DNA from: Palsa-1150 sp036490515
Lineage (GTDB): Bacteria > Myxococcota_A > Polyangia > Polyangiales > Polyangiaceae
Assembly (NCBI GenBank): GCA_036490515.1
Contig: DASXDU010000001.1
Coordinates: 310,001-374,000, forward strand
Direction: 5' to 3'
Length of the DNA: 64,000 nt
Shown here: positions 1-10,428 of the stretch, one piece after another
How the letters are laid out: every line of letters begins with the position of its first letter
Numbering within the stretch: the stretch's first letter is position 1
Program-made: the position numbers and the translations under genes
Notes under the pieces: generated by a model
What the model was told of the DNA's origin: nothing
Databases searched by the model: none
Seen by the model: only the letters and a program-made list of their open reading frames with translations

Positions 1-1655
1 TCCCGGTACGCGGCCTCGAGGTCAGCGGCGCGCTCTACGCCGACAAGATCGCGCGGTCCGGCCAGTTTCGCGAGCAGGACCAGGCCATCGCTCTGCTCCT
101 CGCCGAGTACGTGGCGCTCGCCTACGGGCGCCTCCGCGCGCGCCAGCAGGAGCGGTTCGCCCTCCACCAGCTCGCCGTGACGCTCGACACGATCCGCGAC
201 GGCGTCCTCTCGTGCGACGCGCAGGGGGTGGTCGTCTCGGTGAACGCCGCCGCGGCGCGGATGCTCCAGGTCACGCAGGAAGACCTCCGCGGCGCGCGCC
301 TCGACTCGATCCCGCGCCTCGCCGGCCTCTGGTCGATGCTCTCGGTCTCCGAGCGGCTCGACGGCGCGGTCGTGCGCCTCGGCCACGGCAGCTTCGTCGT
401 CAGCGCGCGCCCCATCTCGGACACGGGCGTCTCCGATCGCGGCTTCGTGGCCACGCTCGTCGAGCTCGATCGCGCCCAGAAGATCGCGCAGCGGCTCTCC
501 GCCACGCGCGCCCGGTACGGCTTCCACGACGTCGTCGGCACGAGCCCGAGCCTCCAGAGCGCGGTCGCCCTCGCGCGGCGCGCCGCCAACATCGACGCCA
601 ACGTCCTCGTCACCGGCGAGAGCGGCACCGGCAAGGAGGTCCTCGCGCAGGCGATCCACACGACGGGTCCGCGCGCCAACGAGCCGTTCATCGGCGTCAA
701 CTGCGCGGCCGTCCCGCGCGAGCTCCTCGAGGCGGAGCTCTTCGGCTACGAGAAGGGCGCGTTCACCGGCGCGCGCTCCGAGGGCAACCCGGGGAAGTTC
801 GAGCTCGCCGCCGGCGGCACCATCCTCCTCGACGAGATCGGCGACATGCCGCTCGACATGCAGGCCAAGCTCCTGCGCGTCCTCCAGGAGCGCCTCGTCA
901 CGCGCCTCGGCGGGCGGAGCGAGATCACCGTCCAGGCCCGCGTCATCGCGACGACGCACCGCGATCTCGCGCAGCTCGTCGACGAGGGGAAGTTCCGCAT
1001 GGACCTCCTCTACCGCCTGCGCGTCCTCGCCATCGAGGTCCCCCCGCTGCGCGATCGGCCCGAGGACATCCCGCCGCTCGCCGTCCACTACCTCGCGCGC
1101 TTCGCCGAGCAGCAGCGCAAGCGCGTCCGCGCGCTCGGCCCGAAGGTGCTCGACGAGATGGAGCGCTACGACTGGCCCGGCAACATCCGCGAGCTCGCCA
1201 ACGTCATGGAAGCCGAGGTGAGCCTCGCCGCGCCCGACGTCGAGACGCTCGACCGGCTCGCCACGCGGCTCGTGGGCCGGTTCCGCACGAGCTCCGGCGT
1301 CGCGAGCACCGGCGAGTGGCGCGCGCTGACGACGTCCCCGGGGGACGTGAGGGCGATCCTGCCGCTCGCCGAGGTCGAGAAGCGCGCCATCCTCCAGGCC
1401 ATCGAGCGCTCGCAGGGCAGCGTCTCGAAGGCGGCCGACGCGCTCGGCGTCTCGAAGGTGACCATCTACGCGAAGCTCCGCTCCTGGGGCATGCATCCGC
1501 GCGACCGCGTCGACGAAGGGCCCGAGGGGCCGACGAGCGCGCGCTGGTCGTACCGCAGTCTCCCGGTGGGCGACGACACCGGTCCGGCGACCCCCGCGTC
1601 GGGTACGACCTCGGTCGCCCCGCCGCCGACGAAGCGGACGCCCGGCAGGACCTGA
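1..1655 (+). CDS. sigma54-dependent activator, GAF-PAS-AAA+-Fis HTH (5' truncated)
   Basis: The reading frame is open from base 3 of the window, so the N-terminus lies outside. The first ~35 visible codons resemble the end of a GAF domain. A PAS-like segment follows (about 170-420), then a full AAA+ sigma54-interaction domain (about 520-1240) with Walker A GESGTGKE near 615, the sigma54-contacting loop GAFTGA near 757-774, a Walker B region ILLDEIGD, and the DWPGNIREL signature. A Fis-type helix-turn-helix (SKAADALGVSKVTIYAKL) lies near 1430-1480, before a Pro/Thr-rich tail. Such proteins hydrolyse ATP to open sigma54-RNA polymerase promoter complexes. The signal bound by the GAF/PAS part is not visible. 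An in-frame GTG at 111 is an internal codon, not the start. The next gene begins 25 bases downstream. Confidence 0.93.
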   Translation, partial: PVRGLEVSGALYADKIARSGQFREQDQAIALLLAEYVALAYGRLRARQQERFALHQLAVTLDTIRDGVLSCDAQGVVVSVNAAAARMLQVTQEDLRGARLDSIPRLAGLWSMLSVSERLDGAVVRLGHGSFVVSARPISDTGVSDRGFVATLVELDRAQKIAQRLSATRARYGFHDVVGTSPSLQSAVALARRAANIDANVLVTGESGTGKEVLAQAIHTTGPRANEPFIGVNCAAVPRELLEAELFGYEKGAFTGARSEGNPGKFELAAGGTILLDEIGDMPLDMQAKLLRVLQERLVTRLGGRSEITVQARVIATTHRDLAQLVDEGKFRMDLLYRLRVLAIEVPPLRDRPEDIPPLAVHYLARFAEQQRKRVRALGPKVLDEMERYDWPGNIRELANVMEAEVSLAAPDVETLDRLATRLVGRFRTSSGVASTGEWRALTTSPGDVRAILPLAEVEKRAILQAIERSQGSVSKAADALGVSKVTIYAKLRSWGMHPRDRVDEGPEGPTSARWSYRSLPVGDDTGPATPASGTTSVAPPPTKRTPGRT

Positions 1656-1680
1656 AGGGCTTTCGGGTACACTCGCACGG

Positions 1681-2574
1681 ATGCGTCCTGCCGACCTCCT
1701 GGCCCAGATCCCGCTCTTCCAGGGGCTCTCCGACGACGACCGGGAGGCGCTCGCGACGCGCCTCGCCGAGAAGACCCTCAAGGCCGGCGAGATCGTCTTC
1801 TCGCAGGGCGAGAAGGGCGCCTCGATGTACGTCGTCCAGTCGGGGTCCGTGCAGATCTACCTGCCCAGCAAGGAGGCCGACAAGCCGCCGGTCGTCCTCA
1901 CGGAGCTCAACTCGGGCGAGTACTTCGGCGAGCTCGCCGTCTTCGACGACAAGCCGCGGAGCGCCAGCGTGCGCGTCCTGGTCGACGCCGTCCTCCTCGA
2001 GCTGACGCGCGAGGAGCTGGGCGAGCACCTCGGGCGATCGAAGACGGCGGCGATGACCATCCTCGCCGAGCTGGCCGAGCGCCTTCGCGAGACCAACGCG
2101 ATGCTCACGCAGCCGGCCGCGAAGGACGTGGTCAAGGAGTTCGAGGACAACCTCACCTGGGGCCAGCGCCTCGCCGACAAGGTGGCCGACTGGAACGGCA
2201 GCTGGGGGTTCATCCTCTTCCTGCTCGGCCTGAGCTTCTTCTGGGCGGGGATGAACCACTGGCTCCCCAAGGCGTTCGACGAGTACCCGTACCAGTTCTA
2301 CAACCTGGCCCTCGCCATCCTCGTCGCGCTCCAGGGGCCGCTCATCGTCATGAGCCAGAACCGCCAGTCCGCCAAGGACCGCGCGACCGCCGAGACGGAC
2401 TTCCGCGTGAACCTCAAGAACGAGGTGAACATCGAGCGCGTGCTCGCCGAGCTCGCGGCCCAGCGCGCCGAGACGGGCAAGCGCCTCGACTCGCTCGAGC
2501 GCGGCGTCCGCAACGACCGGGTGCGGGCCGAGGTGCCGGCCAAGCTCCCCGGGGGCCCGCTCGGCACCGCCTGA
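1681..2574 (+). CDS. cyclic nucleotide-binding / DUF1003 membrane protein
   Basis: This 297-residue protein has an N-terminal cyclic nucleotide-binding fold (about residues 5-125, with the family pattern GEYFGELAVFDDKPRSASV). The C-terminal half matches DUF1003: an amphipathic WGQRLADKVADWNGSW segment, two transmembrane helices (about 177-195 and 206-228), and a conserved cytoplasmic stretch around MSQNRQ and ETDFRVNLKNE. It probably senses a cyclic nucleotide or similar ligand at the inner membrane. The output is unknown. The ATG at 1681 is preceded by a TACACT -10-like box (1668-1673) that would give an almost leaderless mRNA. It may also be read through from the upstream activator gene, 25 bases away. 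Confidence 0.88.
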   Translation: MRPADLLAQIPLFQGLSDDDREALATRLAEKTLKAGEIVFSQGEKGASMYVVQSGSVQIYLPSKEADKPPVVLTELNSGEYFGELAVFDDKPRSASVRVLVDAVLLELTREELGEHLGRSKTAAMTILAELAERLRETNAMLTQPAAKDVVKEFEDNLTWGQRLADKVADWNGSWGFILFLLGLSFFWAGMNHWLPKAFDEYPYQFYNLALAILVALQGPLIVMSQNRQSAKDRATAETDFRVNLKNEVNIERVLAELAAQRAETGKRLDSLERGVRNDRVRAEVPAKLPGGPLGTA

Positions 2575-2585
2575 CGCGATGGGCA

Positions 2586-2695
2586 CCCGGAGAGGGGAAA
2601 ACAAGAAGATCAGAAGATCAGAAGCAGTGAGGGGGCTTTGGCATGTCTGCACGGGTGGAAGGCCGGCGTGCACGGGTCCTCCTCTCCGTTTCTCG
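2586..2695 (+). repeat. dispersed intergenic repeat, single copy
   Basis: A purine-rich tract (GGAGAGGGGAAAAC, then two AGAAGATC-like words, then GTGAGGGGGCTTT) is followed by a TGCACGGGTGGAAGGCC block and a second GTGCACGG. The same ordered blocks occur in the palindromic element at 57446-57656, so this is a dispersed family and not chance. It lies between the DUF1003 gene and serS, on the serS side. No promoter was recognised inside it. Confidence 0.75.
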
Positions 2696-2729
2696 TCCCG
2701 TCCCGGCGGGTGCTAGTAAGCGGGCTGCG

Positions 2730-4004
2730 ATGCTCGACATCCAGTTCATTCGCCAGAACGCCGATCAGGTCCGCGCCGCCATCACGAACAAGCGCCTCGA
2801 GGTCGACCTCGACGCGCTGCTGTCCGCCGACAAGGAGCGCCGCGAGGCGACGACGACGCTCGAGCAGAAGCGCGCCCGCAAGAACGAGCTCTCCGCGCAG
2901 ATCCCCAAGGCCACCAAGGAGGAGCGGCCGAAGCTCGTCGAGGAGGCCAAGCAGATCCGCACCGACATCGAGCAGCTCGAGCCGCGCCTCGCGGAGGTGC
3001 AGAAGCGCTTCAACGACCTGATGCTCCGCGTGCCGAGCATCCCCCGGCCGGAGGTCCCCGTCGGCAAGGGCGAGGAGGACAACGTCGAGGTCCGCAAGGT
3101 CGGCGCGCCGCGCGCCTTCGACTTCACGCCGAAGGACCACGTCGAGCTCATGACGGGCCTCGGCTTCGTCGACTGGGACGGGCCGCGCAAGTTCGCGGGC
3201 GGCCGGTCGTACGCGCTCGTCGGCGACGGCGCGCTCCTCGAGATGGCGTGCCTCCGCCTCGCGGTCGACACGCTCGTCGGGCGCGGGATGAAGCTCGTGC
3301 TCCCGCCCGTGATGGTGCGCGAGCGCGCGATGACGGGGACGGGGTTCTTCCCGCTCGGCAAGGAGGAGGCGTACTCCATCCCCGCCGACGAGCTGTTCCT
3401 CATCGGCACGAGCGAGGTGCCGCTCGTCAGCCTCCACTGCGACGACACGCTCGACGCCGAGCGCCTGCCCATCAGGTACGCGGGCCTCTCGCCGTGCTTC
3501 CGCCGCGAGGCCGGCGCGCACGGCAAGGACACGAAGGGCCTCTACCGCGTCCACCAGTTCACGAAGGTCGAGCAGGTGGTCTTCTGCCTGCCCGACGAGG
3601 CGGTCGCCGAGAAGCTCCACTACGAGCTCCTCGGCAACGCCGAGGCGATCCTCGCGAAGCTCGAGATCCCCTACCGCGTCGCCATCGCTTGCACCGGCGA
3701 GATCGGCCTCGGCCAGACACGCAAGCACGAGGTCGAGTCGTGGATGCCCGGCCGCAACGCCTACAGCGAGACCCACTCGTGCTCCACGCTCGGCGACTTC
3801 CAGGCCCGTCGCTCGAACATCCGCGTGCGCCTTCCCGACGGCTCGCTCGGCTACCCGTACACGCTCAACAACACCGCCATCGCGAGCCCGCGCATCCTCA
3901 TCCCGCTCCTCGAGAACCACCAGAACGCCGACGGCTCGGTCACCCTGCCGAAGGCGCTCGTCCCCTACATGCTCGGCAAGGAGAAGCTCTCGCCCGCGAA
4001 GTGA
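2730..4004 (+). CDS. serS: seryl-tRNA synthetase
   Basis: The enzyme charges tRNA-Ser with serine and is a cytosolic class II synthetase. The 424-residue product starts MLDIQFIRQNADQVR, typical of SerRS, and residues ~25-100 form the charged tRNA-binding coiled coil. The catalytic core has the class II motif 2 region (FRREAGAHGKDTKGLYR) and motif 3 (CSTLGDFQARRSNIR), then TLNNTAIASPR near the C-terminus. The frame is open further upstream (to 2643), but that extension lies partly in the dispersed repeat and matches no family sequence, so the ATG at 2730 is chosen. A TAGTAA-like -10 box at about 2714-2719 would place transcription start very near this ATG. Confidence 0.98.
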   Translation: MLDIQFIRQNADQVRAAITNKRLEVDLDALLSADKERREATTTLEQKRARKNELSAQIPKATKEERPKLVEEAKQIRTDIEQLEPRLAEVQKRFNDLMLRVPSIPRPEVPVGKGEEDNVEVRKVGAPRAFDFTPKDHVELMTGLGFVDWDGPRKFAGGRSYALVGDGALLEMACLRLAVDTLVGRGMKLVLPPVMVRERAMTGTGFFPLGKEEAYSIPADELFLIGTSEVPLVSLHCDDTLDAERLPIRYAGLSPCFRREAGAHGKDTKGLYRVHQFTKVEQVVFCLPDEAVAEKLHYELLGNAEAILAKLEIPYRVAIACTGEIGLGQTRKHEVESWMPGRNAYSETHSCSTLGDFQARRSNIRVRLPDGSLGYPYTLNNTAIASPRILIPLLENHQNADGSVTLPKALVPYMLGKEKLSPAK

Positions 4005-4014
4005 GGTCGATCGA

Positions 4015-4540
4015 CCGCGGCGGAGGGGTTCTCCCGCGCGGTGGATGGTCTCCAAACCGCGGTCGTGAGGCTCGCCATCGGGGCTGATGGCCGCTGAAGC
4101 GCGGTCCTCAGGCTCTCCGGCGCGATCCAGCTCGATGAATCGCGGTCGACGGGCCATCCACCGCGATTGCACCTCGGTAAGTCGCGTTCACCGGGCCATC
4201 CACCGCGATTGCACCTCGGTACGTCGCGTTCACCGGGCCACCCACCGCGATTCCACTTCGGTCAATCGCGTTCACCGGCCCATCCCGCGCGATTGCACCT
4301 CGGTAAGTCGCGTTCACCGGGCCACCCATCGCGATTCCACTTCGGTCAATCGCGTTCACCGGCCCATCCACCGCGATTGCACCTCGGTCAATCGCGTTCA
4401 CCGGGCCACCCATCGCGATTCCACCTCGGTCAATCGCGTTCACCGGGCCATCCACCGCGATTCCACCTCGGTCAATCGCGTTCACCAGCCCATCCGGCGC
4501 GATCCCACTCCGATCCGTCGCGATGACCCGCCCGTCCACC
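4015..4540. repeat. 42-bp tandem repeat array (two 21-bp half-units)
   Basis: About 12 head-to-tail copies of a 42-bp unit begin 10 bases after serS. Each unit has two related 21-bp halves, one starting CGCGTTCACCGGGCCATCCA and the other CGCGATTGCACCTCGGT. The central copies (about 4140-4480) are nearly identical. The first three copies are strongly diverged and the last is partly decayed. Because 42 is a multiple of 3 and the unit lacks stops, open frames with a 14-residue period appear on both strands. These are artefacts. There are no unique spacers, so this is not a CRISPR array. Confidence 0.9.
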
Positions 4541-4597
4541 ACGCCGGCGCGGCTGCCGACCCCGCGACGAGCCCCTTTCCCTGCGGAACGGCCCTGC

Positions 4598-4603
4598 TAT
4601 GCT
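4598..4603 (+). promoter_or_regulatory. putative -10 box of tRNA-Cys
   Basis: TATGCT is followed by a GC-rich discriminator (CCGCGCCCCC), the usual arrangement for stable RNA promoters under stringent control. It lies about 50 bases before the mature tRNA. No good -35 hexamer is visible at the right spacing. Confidence 0.3.
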
Positions 4604-4651
4604 CCGCGCCCCCGTCGGGAATTCCCCAGGGAAACCCCGCGGTTCGTGTCT

Positions 4652-4723
4652 GGTGCGGTAGCCAAGTGGTCAGGCAGCGGATTGCAAATCCGTTACACGT
4701 CGGTTCGAATCCGATCCGCACCT
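4652..4723 (+). tRNA. tRNA-Cys (anticodon GCA)
   Basis: A complete cloverleaf can be drawn by hand. The acceptor stem GGTGCGG pairs with CCGCACC, the anticodon loop is TTGCAAA (anticodon GCA) on stem GCGGA/TCCGT, and the T arm is GTCGG-TTCGAAT-CCGAT. The discriminator base is U, the identity element expected for tRNA-Cys. The 3' CCA is not encoded. Confidence 0.96.
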
Positions 4724-4776
4724 CCGAGCGTCCGATCGCGCAGGCAGCGTGCTTCTGACGCCGTGCGAGGCGCGCC

Positions 4777-5364
4777 TCACTCGAAGTCGCGTCGCGCTTC
4801 CTCCGCCGCGGTCCAGAGCTTGGCGAGCGGTATCTCCAGCCCCGGGAAGCTCGCGGGCGCGAACGAGGCGTCGCCTTCGAGCGCGTCGGCGATGGAGTAG
4901 TGGCCGTCCTGGAGGACGAGGCGCTCGAGGGTGCACGCTTCCGGGTCGACGACCCAGTACTCCGGCACGCCGATCGACGCGTACCAGTTCATCTTCACGA
5001 CGCGGTCGTAGCGAACGCTGCTCGGCGAGACGATCTCCACGGCGAGATCCGGATGTCCTTGCGAGATGCCCTGCCCCTGGCCGCGGCGCACGCGGCCCGC
5101 ACGGAAGAACTGCACGTCGGGCATGACGCCGCGCGTGTTCGTGATGCGGATCTTGTAACCGGATCCGAAGGTCGTCCCGCCGCCGTGCGCCTCGGCCCAG
5201 CCCTCGAGATGGAAGATCAGCCGCGCGACCAGGCGCTCGTGTTCCGGCTTCGGCACCTCGACCTCCACGAGCTCGCCGTCGATGAGCTCCCGCAGGTCGT
5301 CCTCCTCGAGCGCGACGAAGTCGTCCCACGTGTAGGGGCCGCGGTCGCGCGCGAGATCGGGCAT
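4777..5364 (-). CDS. Uma2 family (DUF820) restriction-endonuclease-like protein
   Basis: This 195-residue protein has the Uma2/DUF820 pattern. It starts with the YTWDDFVALEEDD segment and ELIDGELVEV, then MPDVQFFRAGR, the PDLAVEIVSPSS core with the acidic and basic residues of a PD-(D/E)XK-type site, and VPEYWVVDPEACTLE. The family is structurally nuclease-like but its biological role is unclear. The ATG at 5364 is preferred because a CATACT -10-like box ends seven bases before it. An in-frame ATG at 5382 adds six residues. It is divergent from the pentapeptide-repeat gene. Confidence 0.88.
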   Translation of the reverse strand: MPDLARDRGPYTWDDFVALEEDDLRELIDGELVEVEVPKPEHERLVARLIFHLEGWAEAHGGGTTFGSGYKIRITNTRGVMPDVQFFRAGRVRRGQGQGISQGHPDLAVEIVSPSSVRYDRVVKMNWYASIGVPEYWVVDPEACTLERLVLQDGHYSIADALEGDASFAPASFPGLEIPLAKLWTAAEEARRDFE

Positions 5365-5462
5365 GCGGTGAGTATGGGACATGACGAGCGAGGACGCAGC
5401 AGAGCCAGAGTCGTGCCGCGCGGCGGGGCCAGAGATTGTGCGGAGTTCGAGGGGGCCGGGGG

Positions 5463-5504
5463 TGTCCCCGGACGAAATCGGGGTGTCCGCGGAATCCGCG
5501 GACA
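5463..5504. promoter_or_regulatory. perfect 21-bp palindrome in a divergent intergenic region
   Basis: TGTCCGCGGA-A-TCCGCGGACA (5484-5504) has perfect 10-bp arms around one central base. A smaller GTCC-CC-GGAC palindrome precedes it at 5463-5472. Both lie between the divergent Uma2 and pentapeptide-repeat genes, about 50 bases before the latter. It could be an operator for a dimeric regulator or a transcript hairpin. It lacks the T-run of an intrinsic terminator. Confidence 0.5.
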
Positions 5505-5553
5505 GGGGCGCAGCCTTCGGCGATCCCTCGACGGCCCGGCTACCATCGCTTCC

Positions 5554-6195
5554 GTGCCCACCAGGCAGCGACCTCCCGAGCTCCCCGACGAGGTGCGCCT
5601 CGAGCTGCAGCCGCTCGCGACCCTCGACGGCGCCGACCTCGAACGGGTGCGCCTCGAGGGCTGCGCGCTCGGCGAGCAGCGCGGTCGTCGCATGCGCCTC
5701 GAGGCCGCGCGCGTCACGCGGTGTGGGTTTGCCGGGAGCAAGGTCACCGAGCTCGCGTGGATGGACGTCGCGTGCGAGCGGAGCGATCTCTCGCTCGTCG
5801 AGTGGCCCAGGGCGCGGCTCACGCGCGTCGTCGTGAGCGACTGCCGCGCGACGGGGGCGCGGTGGGTCGAGGGCGAGCTCGAGGACGTGCGGTTCGTCGC
5901 GTGTCAGCTCGAGTGCGCCGTGTTCACGGGTGCGCGGCTGCGGCGCGTGACGTTCGAGAAGTGCCGGCTGCGCGACGCCGACTTCGGTGGAGCGGACCTC
6001 GCGGGCACCGTGTTCGACGCGTGCGAGCTGCACGGCGTGGACCTCACCGGCGCGAAGCTCGCGGGGGCCGACGTGCACACCTCGGAGCTCGTCGAAGCCA
6101 GGCTCGAACCGCGCGACATGAAGGGGCTCGTCGTGAGCCGGGAACAGGCCGTCGCGCTCGCGAGGCTCATGGGCGCGGTGGTGAAGGAGGAGTGA
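5554..6195 (+). CDS. pentapeptide-repeat protein
   Basis: The 213-residue product consists largely of A(D/N)LxX-type pentapeptides, for example LDGADLERVRLEG and the run from ADFGGADLAGTVFDACELHG to LTGAKLAGADVHTSELVEARL. Such repeats fold as a right-handed quadrilateral beta-helix. There is no signal peptide or membrane segment, so it is probably cytosolic. Cys residues are unusually frequent (for example CGFAGS, ACERSD, DCRAT, ACQLEC, KCRLRD). The role is unknown: some family members mimic DNA and protect gyrase, but most are uncharacterised. The GTG start at 5554 follows a TACCAT -10-like box (5541-5546). The frame is open much further upstream through the antisense of the Uma2 gene, which is not coding. 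Confidence 0.85.
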   Translation: MPTRQRPPELPDEVRLELQPLATLDGADLERVRLEGCALGEQRGRRMRLEAARVTRCGFAGSKVTELAWMDVACERSDLSLVEWPRARLTRVVVSDCRATGARWVEGELEDVRFVACQLECAVFTGARLRRVTFEKCRLRDADFGGADLAGTVFDACELHGVDLTGAKLAGADVHTSELVEARLEPRDMKGLVVSREQAVALARLMGAVVKEE

Positions 6196-6221
6196 TGTGG
6201 TCTTCGGTCGCCTCCGGAGCG

Positions 6222-7219
6222 CTACCAGCGACCGACGATCGAGGCGGCGCCGCCCGCCATGCCGGGGAGCGCGGTCACGCCGACCTGCGCGCCGGAGCGT
6301 CGCGGTGCCGTGAACCAGAGTACCGCCCCCCCGGCGACGGCGGCGAGGCCGGCCACGAACGCGATGGTGGCGATGCGCCCGTCGTCGAGCGCGTCGTTGC
6401 GGAGGGCCGCGCCGGCGACGGTGCAGCGGTTGCCCGGCTGGCACCCGCTGGAGTTCGACTGATCGAGCTTCACCTTCGTCGCGATGCCGAAGCCCGCCCC
6501 CAGGCCGACGAAGACGACGCCCGCGGCGGCCGACGCGACGGCGGCGATGCGCTGCCCGCCCCACCTCGACGCGGTCGTGTGCGACGGCGTCGGCTCTACG
6601 GGAGGCGCGGGTGCAGCGCCGGAAGCGTCGGCGCCGGGCTCGGCGACGAGCGGCGGGATCGTCAGCGTCGTCTCGCCGGGCACGTCACCGGCGACGAACG
6701 AGGTCTGCCATCGCCGCTTGTCGGGCGCGATCGCGACGACGGTGTGCGCGCCGGGATCGACCGGCACGGGCGCACCCCACTGGGCCTTGCCCACCGTCTC
6801 GCCGTCGCGGACGATCGCCAGCCCCTCGACCGCGGCCGCCGGCGACACGACGATGGTGAGCCTGTGGAGCCTCGCCTCGAGAGCCTCGGCGCGCGTGCGA
6901 GCGACCTCGGACCGGTTGTCTCCCGCGCGTGCCGCGACCTGCTCGGCCTCGCGGTACTCGGCCCATGCGCTCGCGGGCTTGCCGGCCTTCTCCCAGCAGC
7001 TCGCGAGGTGCAGCATCACGCCGATCCCCGGGTCGAGGCGCAGGCTCTCGGCGTACTTCGGGCACGCCTGCGCGTAGCGGCCCTGCTCGTCGAGCGTGTG
7101 GCCCTCCTCGTAGAGCGCCTCGGCGGCAGCCTTCGCGTCCCCCGCGGGGGCCTGGGCTCGCGCCGCGCAGGGCGTGAGGATCGCCGCGCATGCGACGAGC
7201 GCCGCGACCGGCGCGCGCT

Positions 7220-7223
<4 letters not shown>
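6222..7223 (-). CDS. exported TPR/PEGA-type two-TM sensor-like protein
   Basis: The 333-residue product has a signal peptide (cleavage probably after CAARAQA) and a TPR-like segment (ALYEEGHTLDEQGRYAQACP, SLRLDPGIGVMLHLASCWE). A beta-rich PEGA-like part with the turn VDPGAHTVVA follows, and a Pro-rich linker. The C-terminus has two transmembrane helices flanking a loop with LDQSNSSGCQPGNRC. It is the last gene of a three-gene operon: its GTG start overlaps the kinase stop (GTGA), so translation is probably coupled. By analogy with the paralogues at 20806-21669 and 48727-49551 it probably works with its kinase at the inner membrane. The function is not established. Confidence 0.8.
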
Positions 7224-8694
<1,471 letters not shown>

Positions 8695-8698
<4 letters not shown>

Positions 8699-10251
8699 GG
8701 CAGGTCGAGCGTCGCGGCCGCGCTGCCGCTCGCTCCTCCCACGGTGCCCCCGCCGCCTGCCGCTCCGAAGTGGAGCGCCGTGGCGGCGTTCGTCGTGACG
8801 ACGGCCCCGCCCCCCTCGACCACCGCGTAGGAGCTGCCGCCCGTCCCACCGCCGCCCTGGCCGCCCAGGGCACCCGGGCCGCCCGGAGACGCAGGACCGC
8901 CGACGCCCGCCATGAACGCAGCCGGATCGCACGAGCTGTTGCAGAGGGTGCCGCACGACCCGGCGTCCGTCCCCCACTCCCCCGGCCCGCCCGGACCCGG
9001 CTGCCCGCCCGGGCCGCCGTTGCCTCCCTGGCCGCCGTTGCCCGCCGTGAACACCCCGCCGGTCACGTTGACGACCGCGCCCCACGCGAAGAGGGCCACG
9101 CTGCTGCCGGCCGTCTCGCCGCCCGCTCCACCGAGGCCGCCCCCTCCGCCGCACCCGGGGACTCCGGCGTCGCCGCACGACGAGCCGTTCGCCTTCGTCG
9201 TGCAGCCGAGGAAGGACGTGCACGAGACGCACGCCACGCACGAACCCGTCGTCTCGGGCCCCGGCGAGCCCGTGGCGCCCTCGCCGCCGGGCGTTCCCGT
9301 CGTCGGCACGGAGCCCTGCGACGACCACCCGGCGTCCGCGCCCGAACCCAGCGTGCCGGCCGGCACGCCGGGGCCTGCGTCTCCTGCCGCGCAGACGCCC
9401 GTCCCGGGTGTCCCCGCGTCGCCGTTCGCGCCCGTCGCGCCGTCGCCCCCCTTGCCGGCGGTCACCGCGACGTCGACCAGCGTGAGGACGGTCGTCGAGC
9501 CGCGCGCGAAGATCCCGTAGACCGTCTCGCCGGCGGCGCCTGCGGCGGGCGTCTGCACGGTGAGGGTCTGGAGGCCGGCGTTGCCGCCGAGGGTGTCGGC
9601 GAGGACGGCGGGGCTCGTGGGGGACGCGATCGTCACCTCGGCGTGCGGCGTCGCGTTGCACGTCGTCGTCACGACGCCGTTGCCCACGTCGAGCCCGCCG
9701 ACGAGCGTCACGCCCGGCAGGAGCGTCACGGCCTCGGCGTACGTGCCCGCGGCCACGTACACGTGCGTCTTCGGCGGAGCCGCGGACACGGCCTGCGCGA
9801 CGCCGTAGTGGAGGGTCTTGCACGGAGCGGCGACCACGCCGCACGACGGAGCGTCCGTGCCGTTCGCCCCGTACACGAGGACGCCGTCGCTCACGTCGAC
9901 GACCACCCCGCAGGCGGAGTCCCCCGCGTCGGCGTCGGTGGCCCCGGATGCGTCGGCCGCGTCGACGGAGGTCTCGGGAAGGCTCGCCGCGTCACCCGCC
10001 TCGCCGGCGTCGGCGGTCGTCCCGTCGCCCGTCGAGGGCGCGTCGGTCGTGGTGGCGTCGCTCCCGCCGTCGGCGGCGTCCGGCGCCACGCTGCCCTCGA
10101 CGGAGGCGTCGCCGTTGCTCCCGTTCGCCGCGTCGGGCGCCGTCGCGTCGCCCGCGTCCTCGTCCCCGATGACGATGGGATCGCCCACGCCCCAGAGCGC
10201 GCTGCAGCCGGCGAGCGCAACGCAGACGATGCCGAAGGCGAGGCGCCTCAT
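8695..10251 (-). CDS. Gly-rich lipoprotein with predicted parallel beta-helix
   Basis: The 518-residue precursor has a lipoprotein signal with lipobox LAGC, then about 90 residues rich in Asp/Ala/Thr that act as a flexible spacer. The segment from CGVVAAPCKTLHYGVAQAV through VYVAAGTYAEAVTL resembles DUF1565/right-handed beta-helix proteins. The C-terminal half is extremely Gly-rich (GAGGETAGS, GGQGGNGGPGGQPGPGG) and contains Cys pairs such as CVACVSC. It is probably surface-attached. It is the first gene of the operon with the kinase and sensor, suggesting a role as ligand, partner or output of that kinase. The substrate is unknown. Confidence 0.82.
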
Positions 10252-10310
10252 GCCCTTCGAAACGCTATCATCCGACCAGTCCGCCAGCCATGGGAACTAT
10301 CCCCATCCGC

Positions 10311-10393
10311 CCAGTCCGGTGGGGGGCCGCCTCCCATGTGGGAGTGGGCGGCGTGGGAGGAGGCGGCCGCGTGGGCGGCGTGGGCGGAATGAC
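10311..10393 (+). repeat. G-rich low-complexity tract
   Basis: Repeated GTGGG, GGCGGCGTGGG and GGAGG words form a G-rich strand with at least five GGG runs, in the region between the divergent lipoprotein genes (10251 and 10429). The spacing does not give a strict four-run, short-loop quadruplex, but structure formation is possible. No clear promoter is visible within it. Confidence 0.5.
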
Positions 10394-10428
10394 CCCGGTG
10401 CACGGCGTGCTACCTGAGGCCGGGAGCC

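Noticed and set aside
2643..2729. Longer N-terminus for seryl-tRNA synthetase
   Set aside because: The extra codons come from the dispersed repeat, and the product would have an unusual extension compared with the family.
4015..4540. Possible CRISPR array
   Set aside because: There are no unique spacers between repeats and units are contiguous. No cas gene is nearby.
4087..4758. Open frames with a 14-residue repeat in the serS to tRNA-Cys gap
   Set aside because: These are a consequence of the 42-bp tandem array being a multiple of 3. The frames run into the tRNA gene and have no domain.
10311..10393. Strict G-quadruplex
   Set aside because: The GGG runs are spaced by loops up to ~15 bases, so the usual four-run, 1-7 base loop rule is not satisfied.
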